A stretch of DNA of 64,000 bases from Microstegium vimineum (lineage: Eukaryota; Streptophyta; Magnoliopsida; Poales; Poaceae), in assembly GCA_022036555.1 (NCBI GenBank), contig CM039122.1, positions 47,109,600-47,173,599 of the forward strand. The letters run 5' to 3'. The notes under the pieces were generated by a model that saw only the letters and a list, made by a program, of their open reading frames with translations, did no database searches and had not been told where the DNA came from. Below, one piece after another: positions 56,129 through 64,000 of this stretch. The translations under genes were made by a program, and so were the position numbers. Positions within the stretch are counted from its first letter, which is position 1; each line of letters opens with the position of its first letter.

Positions 56129-59100
56129 GGTTGACAGTCCGGATCAAACCAGATGACCAACTGCATGCTGAGATCTAGTTTAATGAAGAATTCAAAAAGG
56201 AAATCCACAATATGATGTCTTTGTTTTTTCGCGTGTCCGGCCAGCTAGTTGCTGTGTCCATGGCAAAATACAATGATCAATGATGCGTCCTCGAGAGCAG
56301 CGAAGAAAGAAAGAAAGATGCAGTGGAACAAAGCGACACAGGGCACGACGGCGGGACGGGAGGCAGGGTCCCGCCGCGCCGATTCGTTTGGCAAAACACA
56401 CAGACACACTTGACCAGTAAAGGCACCGACAAGCGCAGTCCGACCCTCGCGCCGGCCGCTTTGTCTTGCTCCGGCAGACATCCACAATTCCAATGTCATA
56501 CCGGTGGCAATGATTCTCCGCTTGCTGTGGCGCCACTCCACATCATGGGTTCTCAGTCTCTCAGGGGCAGGGCCTGTTTGAGTTCAGGTAGCTACTCCAC
56601 AATTGTCACTTGTCAGTGAGCCTATTACTGATCTATTAGCTGAGCCACCACGTTGAGTTCTCGAACTAGCTGTTACTGTTAGCTGACCTATTAGCTACCT
56701 CGTTTAAAAACGTTCGTGGATTGCGCTTAGGGCATCCATAGCGTGACGTGGAACAAATGCTGTTGACAAGAAGCGAATGGAAACAGAGTTCGGCGAGCAG
56801 TAGTTTGTGTTTCTATTCTTTGGGTTTACCTCATTGTATCACATGGTGAGAAGGCAAGTGTTTATGCACATATTGATTTCATAAAGTCAAAAAATACAGC
56901 GTAGGCTGATGCATAATGCCCCTCCTTGTCACTTGAACACCATGATCAACGTTGCATAATAACCATTACAATTGATAAAACAATTTTCCTGTAGTTGATA
57001 GGTAAAGAACTTGCAAAGCTTTATCATTGCGAAAGGGTCATATTTAGCAAAGCTTTATCTCACATCACCGCTAACCTGAACAGGGGCATATTTATTACAT
57101 TACCTAAAGGGCTAAAACACCTTAAGTGATGCACTCCGAAAAAATAAAATAAAAGCTTTATCATTGCCGTCTGCCCGTCTTAAACTAAGATATTCAGCCT
57201 CATAGCTTGCCCTCTTCAGCAAAAAACGCATCAACCGGCTTATCAGCCACTGAAAACAGCGAAATGAATAGGCTTGGCAAACAATCATCTTCTTCAAGAC
57301 GATGAAAATGGTACAAAAACAAGTATTTCTATGGAGGTGAAAAGTTTCAAATAGATAGTTTCCTCACTATAGTTATATTTCCTCCACCAGATTCCTTCTT
57401 ATATATACAAATTCTTTCCTTTTGATCAAACTGCTCCTAAGCACAAGAGAAGCTTGAAGACAACAAACGCAAATTCAGGTACAGTACATACAGTTCTTGT
57501 CAATAACCTCTTTCCAACAAGATCTTGTGAATACATCATTATCGTTTACTTTATTTGAAAAAATATCAAATTGATTTCCATGTAAATTCCTGTTGCATAC
57601 ATTTCTAATAAATAGTTTTTCATCAACAATGGACTATTATTACAGGTTACATTACTACACTTTTCTTTCCTTCAAACATAAGCCTATTAAATTCATTTCA
57701 GAGTAAAACCCCATTATCAATGACCCAAAATAATTTTGTTCTGCACAAAGTTCTGATAGCTTAGCTACTTCCAGCTGTAACACACCTTAACAATCCGACT
57801 TCAACTAAATCCATTAAGTAACACACTAAATCCTCCACGCTTCTAATCTGTCTCACTCATAATACATGCAGGCCATTGGAAGCAAAGCACCAGCATAAGT
57901 GACACAAGCAAACACAGATCTTTTTTTTAAAAAAAAAATGAAACCAGATCTGAAGAAAAAATATTAGACAAAATTACCACACTACTCCATAGGATTCCTC
58001 GACAATGTTGGCTATATATCAATGTTCCTTTCCATGGATAGCAACCTACCTATCTGTATAACAACATGACATATCTCCTCTTCGTCAAACATACAGATAT
58101 GTCTTTTCACACATTAGTCTTATATGTGCAGGGCGCATATTAGTCACTAGTTCTGCATCACTCAGTTGTGATTTTTTTCCCACAACGGACGAAGCCGAAT
58201 TTCATAACTAAAGAGCAACGAAATTTCAAGAGTTTGTAACGCACAAAAAAATAACACCATATCAAACTATTTTTGCAGCCACCTTGTGTGAACACCAAGG
58301 GTTCACCCCAATTGGCCAAACACGACCCCAGATAACCAAAAGTGCCAAACCCAGGAAACAAAACACCATTCACACAAGCGTTTATAAGGCGCACACCACT
58401 GACTACACTTATTACATAACCAGAAATGGTGGTGCGTCCATGACCACTCTATTGTGAATTTGTGATTGACTCGGATTCCATTCCTGCCTTCCAGACTTCC
58501 AACAAAACCGAAGTTATTTGCCCGGCTCTCCCCTGTCACGCATTGGCGGCGCTAGGGGTATTCCTTGGAATACCCAAGATTTAGGTAAAAGAAATAAATA
58601 CATGTATATTCTATTTTCTAATTGGTCCAAAAGCCTACAAGATGAATTGGTAGCAAGCTAGCAACGAGCAAACAAACTAGGCCATAGTTCTCCCCGTCGA
58701 CATCCCATTTCCTAACTCGCGATTCTCATTCCTAAGCGGCTGTTTTGAATTTTTTTATACCTTGGCATACCCAGTCACAGATTTCTGGCTCCGCCACTGT
58801 GTCACGTCTGTCTAACTTATTACCTCACTCTTGAGATATAATATTTCAGCAGTTCTAACATCTACCATATTCAGGAGGTGAATTATAAATATACATTTCA
58901 TTTATCTAATGAAACTAATTTGATATCACAAATATTGTTGTTCTTTTCTATAATTCTGGTTAAACTTAGAATGGTTTGACAAACCAAAAATCAAATAGAT
59001 TTCAGGATGGAGGGCGTATAGGAAAAATAGTGGCCAGCATGCTACTTTCTATTTAATTTGTAGTAAAGTCAAATCTTAAACAAAAGTTATAATCCGAAGT

Positions 59101-59593
59101 GATGAAACTGAGGTACGCCCAAGTAAGCCGTTTTCCACGAACAGAGAATAAGAGCTCATGAGACAGAATATGCTTTTCTGAGGCATGGTGGCCTTCAAAA
59201 GTTTGTCTCTTGAGAATATCATACACAAAATCATTCATGATCCATGGCAGGGTATTTCTAACTGGGCTACCGGAAATTGTTCAAACATGTAAATACGCTT
59301 CAATTCATTAGTTTTTCTCAAAAAAAAAAAGAAAAAGAAGAAGAACCTTTTACTTCATTAATTCAGTCAAAACTTTTTGTTCCTCTATTCTATGGCACAA
59401 ATGGGTTGTTGTCTCCATGCAGCAAACAGTATATCTATCAACAAAGTATTCTAGGTCTCTACTAAAATACAAAGAAGAGTCAAGAGTGTACAACATACAA
59501 GTCTAAATAAGGACCTCTCTCTCCTAGATAAAAATATGAACTCTTGGCATATCTCCATTCATTCATGCAAAAAGGAACTTGTGAGTAGCATTA
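56129..59593. other. Intergenic region between LINE relic and ceramide kinase gene
   Basis: No gene is recognised in 3.4 kb. The sequence is mostly AT-rich after 56600, with short frames on both strands and no domain text. One hAT-type element lies at 58541-58799. A lone MITE right end (GGATGGAGGGCGTA) near 59004-59018 has no clear partner. The 3' UTR of the ceramide kinase gene should lie just before 59594. Confidence 0.45.
58541..58799. mobile_element. hAT-type non-autonomous element
   Basis: A 259-bp element opening CATTGGCGGCGCTAGGGGTA and closing with the inverse of CAGTGGCGGAGCCAGAAATC. TGTCACG flanks both ends (58534-58540 and 58800-58806), which fits a hAT target duplication of 7-8 bases. 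No transposase is present. Confidence 0.75.
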
Positions 59594-62500
59594 CTACACC
59601 TCTGGCCCCGAAGCAAAGAGGTTGACAAGGCCCTGGCAAGCTTGGACAGATACCTCGCTCGCCTGAAACATCTCTCCGTCCAAGTTCCAGACACTTTCAT
59701 CATGTGATGAGATAAAGGTAAATGCTGTTGTCTGCAGATAGGAAAGCTCTATTAAATTCAACCACAAGTCCAAAAGAGATTCAACGGGACAAAAGGTATA
59801 TCTACCTTGTGATGCTCAACAAACTTGAAGCTCAGAGGATCCAAACCTTTCTTGGTAAATTGTGTTAGATGCCTGCAGACAAAAAATATACTCTATGTAA
59901 AGGAGAACAAAAACACAGAACAATTTCCCAACAAATATAATAAGAAGAATAGTGAGCTACTTGTTTTTCCTAAGAAAGCTACTTGACTTTACTTGGCACG
60001 AGTGGATTAGGCCATTATTAGGTAATGGATTTGCAAATAGAGAACTGCAGGAATAAATTCAATTTGCATTGATTCCTTAAATTTACAGCGAGCTCAGAAA
60101 TTAAACTATATTTTAGTCTGTTTTTTAAAAAGGTCTCCAAGTAGAATTCATTTAAACAGTTTCTCAGGAAATTAGTTTGTGATTATTTTCATCTTTTGCT
60201 GAGAAACAAATTTCCAATCAAAACTGTCAAGGGCAGCGGCGCCCAAGGTAGAAGAGATTGGATCATGGGCTCAGGAAGACAGCAACATTTCGCTCACCAC
60301 AAGTAATGGGGAAGAGGGCAGTCTCTTATGAGCAGAAGATGAAGAAAACCATCCGAAAGGTGTGCGTCAGCTACCAGGCCATCAGGGGCTCTTTCATTAC
60401 GACATGAAATGATAGCTGCACCAACACTGAGGAAACGTCCTTCGGACCAGACCCACTTCTGGTTCTCGAATAATGTTCTGGAGTTGTCTGAAACATTTTC
60501 TGAATTCTGTCCAGATGTTGAAGCCTCTTTGCATACAAAGCAATTTGTTCTGCAGATTATTTTGCGAGGTTTCTTCCAACGAGATTGTAGTGGTTGTGCT
60601 CCAGTTACATCATCCTCTGCTGCTGCTGTAAGTGAATGAGTGTATGGAGTCTCGAGAAAAGCAACCTTTGCCTCGTATGACCTGAAAATGACCAGAGATT
60701 GTTAAATTGTAAACAGCATGCTACAATAGTACGTAACCATTACTCACCTATGCTTCAGAAAGACCATTGTTCCAGAAAAGTCATAACGCGCAGGACCCAT
60801 CCACCGGTGCTTTTCGCTCTCCCTGATAACTTCTCCATAAAAGCCATATCTACAAGCAAAGTGGCTATGAACAACTATGCGGAAGATGACATAATGTACA
60901 CTAGAGGAATTCACATATATGTCAGTTTTTATTAAAGCCAGAAAACAAGGCTACACACACTGTAGGTCCCCCCAGAAAGTGAAAGCCGTATTATTTTCCT
61001 TTGTTTTGGATTATTATGGCAAAGACTTATGCAGGAAGCATATCAAAGCTCATTTAAGTAGTTGACCAAGGACCAGAAATAAAATTCATCAAATTATCAC
61101 ACTAGAATTAATATAAGAACAGAATCATTCCTTGTTTTCAGGGATACATCAGCAAAAAGTAAAATTGTGCAGATTATTTGCACCATGCGACTGTACTATA
61201 TAATACAGGCAGTAGCATACCCTGCAAATGAAGCAGCATAGCGTACAGTAGGCAAGACCTCAGCTGTTGGGCTACTTTTCCATCTGACTACTTGAGCTAT
61301 ATCGAGTGGCACCTTCTACCGAGAATAATAAGCAGAGCAGAGGTCACAGGATCTCTCTCCCCAGTTGTGCTGCAAAAACCAATGACCATTAACCGACAGT
61401 AAAAACTGGAACTGATGAGTCCAAATTATGTACAGTGAGATCCACACTTTTATTGGAAAATAAAAGGTTACAATGTGCATGGGTGACGGGAATTAAATGG
61501 ACACTAAACTATGTTTTGAAAGAGCAGACCAGTGCTACTTTGGCAAGTTTACCAATCGCCATGGCTCATGTTTTTGCTCAAAGCTACACTACAGAGATGG
61601 TAACAGTGGAATTTGTACAGTACTGAAAATGACATAACTATCTCACATGGACTACCAAATACCTAACATGGGTACACAAAACTGAATACTAAAAATACAA
61701 ACTGAGTGGGATTAAGGGTCGCAGCAGTAACCAGTGATCAAAATAATGAGGCGAGATCTACTGATGAGTATCTTAAACACTACCTGAGAACAATAGCGTC
61801 AGTTGAGCCAGAAGGAATTATGCCAAGCCTAAACCAGTCATTTGGGAAGGCAACTAAGTTATTCTGATCTGCAAAAGCATGAAGTTGAATACGAAACAGA
61901 AGCTCTCTATTTTAATCAGTGAACCTCAGGAGTTTTAAGATATAAGTAGGATCACCAAGTAAGAATTATTCACTAACCTCCAATGCATGGTTCTTCAGTA
62001 GAATCTGCAAAAATAAACCACTGAAATACTTATACGAGAACTTCCCATAAGACATGCACAATATGTAAACAGGAGCTTACTTAATGATGGTATCTCTAGT
62101 CCAGTAGGATGTGAAGCTGAAAGAAGAGGTTCGTGGTCATCAGATTTACTTGAATTCCTGGCATTCCCAGAATCTGGTGTGGGTATACTAGAGTTTATCC
62201 GATTTCTTGTCTGTTCTTCACAGTTATCGTTGCCCTGAACATATCCAAACCCCTCAGGAGTTGGGGGATAAGAAACCTTGTGCCTCGAACTAAGTATCCC
62301 ATTCAGAATTTCATTAAATAGACCATCACCACCCTAGAAATGCAAAGCTTGAAAACATTATGAGTAACAATGGGAGTTTCTATTTTTGGTTTAATGTAAC
62401 CTTGTTTTCCTCTTAACAGAACACAGTGAAAGGCTTTCAAACTTGTACACAAAAACTTGACAATATGCAGGAAGTGAAATCCAGTGAAATATTAACCAAC

Positions 62501-63584
62501 TATTCCTGTGTGACTAGCTAAAAGTGTGTTAACTACTAATGGTTTTACAGAAGGTAAAAAAAAAAAAGCCAGCAAAAGATTAGTGCACATTTATGCTCAC
62601 ATGGATGCTACCTAGTTCTAGTTTATTAAGAAGGTGGTATATTTATGCTCACATGGACGCTAACTAGTTCTAGTTTATTAAGAAGGTGACACATGCATTT
62701 GACACTTAATTTCCTATCAGTTTCCTGACCAAATATGGTAGATTAGGATCGTGTAATCCTGGCTTGCCTTATCTCTAAGGGATGCTTCTTGCCCCCTAAG
62801 CAAGGTACTCCTATATAATCCGCTAACGAGGCTCACTAATACAATGGACTATTCCACTAATTCTATTCCTCCTACCCAAAATAAATTGTTCATGCTGACT
62901 AGGCATCATCATTGTAACACTTGCCTGATAAATTTGAGAAAATATAAGGTGATAAAAAGCCAGTGAACAGAATTGGATTTTGATTGTCCTACCACTGCAA
63001 CAACACCATCAAATGCCTTCAGTTCTATATCTGATAATGATGATAGTGTGTCATATGCATGCCCTGCTCTCTCTGTCACTATCACCTGAAACCACATCAG
63101 GGGTGAAACTAAGTCAGAGCACTGGACTTATTCATAAATGGGCAAGCAATTCTGATATCACAAAATCATAAGAAATAAAGTTTACCTTTGTTTTTATTTT
63201 CGCTCTAACAAATAATGGAGACACTGTTTCCCAGTTCCTGACCCCTCTACCTTTTCCACATAATGGATGAACAAATACCTATAATGTGTCGACGAGTTAT
63301 CTCAATAGCGGACCAATAGTGAGAAGAAGAAATATCAAATATCCTTTGCATCATTGCATGTGTGCTGAAGTGCTATGGTGGTCAAACGGAGAAGAAAAGA
63401 AATGCATCACATCTACCATTAGGTTCTTTGGTCTACCGCCTTCATTGTTTATGCATGACATGAGACGCTCAAACCAATCTTTGCAGATCTTCAAGTCTTT
63501 GTGACCAAAAATATATTCACAAGGTACCCATGGAGAAGGGTGTTTCCCTCTTCTGGTAATCCCATGTACAACAAACCGGTGCAT
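59594..63584 (-). CDS. CERK: Ceramide kinase (5' end beyond window, one-base frameshift)
   Basis: Exons on the - strand: 63584-63417, 63278-63186, 63085-62993, 62333-62081, 62004-61978 (27 nt), 61868-61784, 61369-61221, 60849-60748, 60681-60298, 59872-59806 and 59731-59594. The diacylglycerol-kinase-type catalytic domain starts at FVHPLCGKGRG and holds the nucleotide loop GGDGLFNEILNG. TTGERDPVTSALLIILGR, YGFYGEVIRESEKHRWMGPA, NERAPDGLVADAHLSDGFLH and VWNLDGEMFQASEV with the end FASGPEV match plant ceramide kinase (ACD5 type), which phosphorylates ceramide and restrains cell death. Exon 61369-61221 is broken: IILGR and VPLDIAQVVRW are in different frames, and one base appears missing at 61313-61317. 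An N-terminal region before MHRFVVHG lies upstream, outside the window. Confidence 0.9.
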
Positions 63585-64000
63585 CTGCATGAGCATAAGA
63601 TTTGTTAGGATACATATAGTGTGAGATTCAGACATAGATAGTTCTTCTAGTTTCAGTCTCAGTTCTCCTTGTAAGTCAGACTCCCTCTCTTAGGATCCTG
63701 TTTTGCCTTTACAGGACTTGTACAGCTTATTTTTCTCTTCTTTTTATATATTATTACTTATTGCAGTACCCCTGCTGTTTTCCTGTTAAAAATAGGAAGC
63801 ATTTTTCCTATTTCTACTTGCATCTCAGAACATGAAATATGTAAGTACATAAGCTGTCGAGTGAATATCAAGTTTTTTGTGCAATGTTTGCAAAAATTAT
63901 GAACACCTTTGAAAACTTTCATTTGATCCAACAATAAAGGGAGTTAGGATCACTAGATTAGTTATACTGCTAGTGACGAAGGAGTATATCAAGTTTGTTC
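63585..64000 (-). other. Intron of the ceramide kinase gene
   Basis: The acceptor beside 63584 (CTCATGCAG on the - strand) shows that an exon lies further upstream. The remaining 416 bases are AT-rich with no frame matching the expected N-terminal text, so they are read as intron. Confidence 0.55.

Noticed and set aside
61313..61320. A normal intron between the ceramide kinase segments 61369-61320 and 61312-61221
   Set aside because: The space would be only a few bases, far too short for splicing. A missing base within one exon explains the frames better.

Overview
The window is nuclear DNA from a grass (Poaceae). The evidence is intron-rich genes with GT..AG junctions, GC-rich first exons, many Tourist- and Stowaway-type MITEs, nested LTR retrotransposons with Sirevirus-type features, and proteins that read as monocot versions of known plant families. 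Which grass it is cannot be settled from the sequence. All exon boundaries below were worked out by hand from reading frame, splice dinucleotides and recall of family sequences, without any alignment software.

Layout. 1-1914: end of a Sirevirus-like element (polypurine tract plus 3' LTR, + strand), abutting the truncated first exon of a DGD1-like galactolipid synthase on the - strand (1915-2493). 3618-5399: a four-exon DeSI-type PPPDE peptidase gene (+). 5873-11018: a MITE field, with a 3.5 kb probable solo LTR inside a Stowaway-like MITE and a Tourist MITE inside another Stowaway. 11394-14166: a seven-exon EMG1/NEP1 rRNA methyltransferase gene (+). 14367-16924: MITEs and a copia relic with a 27-G polypurine tract. 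17222-21389: a ten-exon DUF676 lipase/esterase gene (-) with a one-base frameshift. 22847-38155: a transposon cluster. It holds foldback MITEs, an assembly gap of exactly 100 N, a Sirevirus-like element with degraded gag and pol, a second copia pol fragment, and further LTRs in opposite orientations. A direct repeat of host DNA of about 330 bp flanks the cluster.

39199-46520: two tandem CAT9-like cationic amino acid transporter genes (+), each with eight exons and the same exon phases. A LINE piece and a Tourist MITE interrupt introns of the second copy only; a 79-bp tandem duplication over an exon-3 splice acceptor is in the first copy only. 49784-52285: a membrane-anchored pseudokinase gene (-). 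54483-55501: a DUF4408/DUF761 protein gene (-) with a frameshift. 55857-56128: a LINE relic. 59594-63584: most of a ceramide kinase gene (-), with its 5' end beyond the window and a one-base frameshift.

The genes are unrelated housekeeping, lipid, transport and signalling genes; plant genes of this kind are transcribed singly and I see no shared pathway. Three of the eight host genes carry a lesion of a single base inside otherwise conserved coding sequence, which suggests residual base errors in the assembly as much as pseudogenes. I found no convincing new biological system. The most distinctive items are the nested-transposon archaeology, the splice-site duplication in the transporter pair and the shared frameshift pattern.
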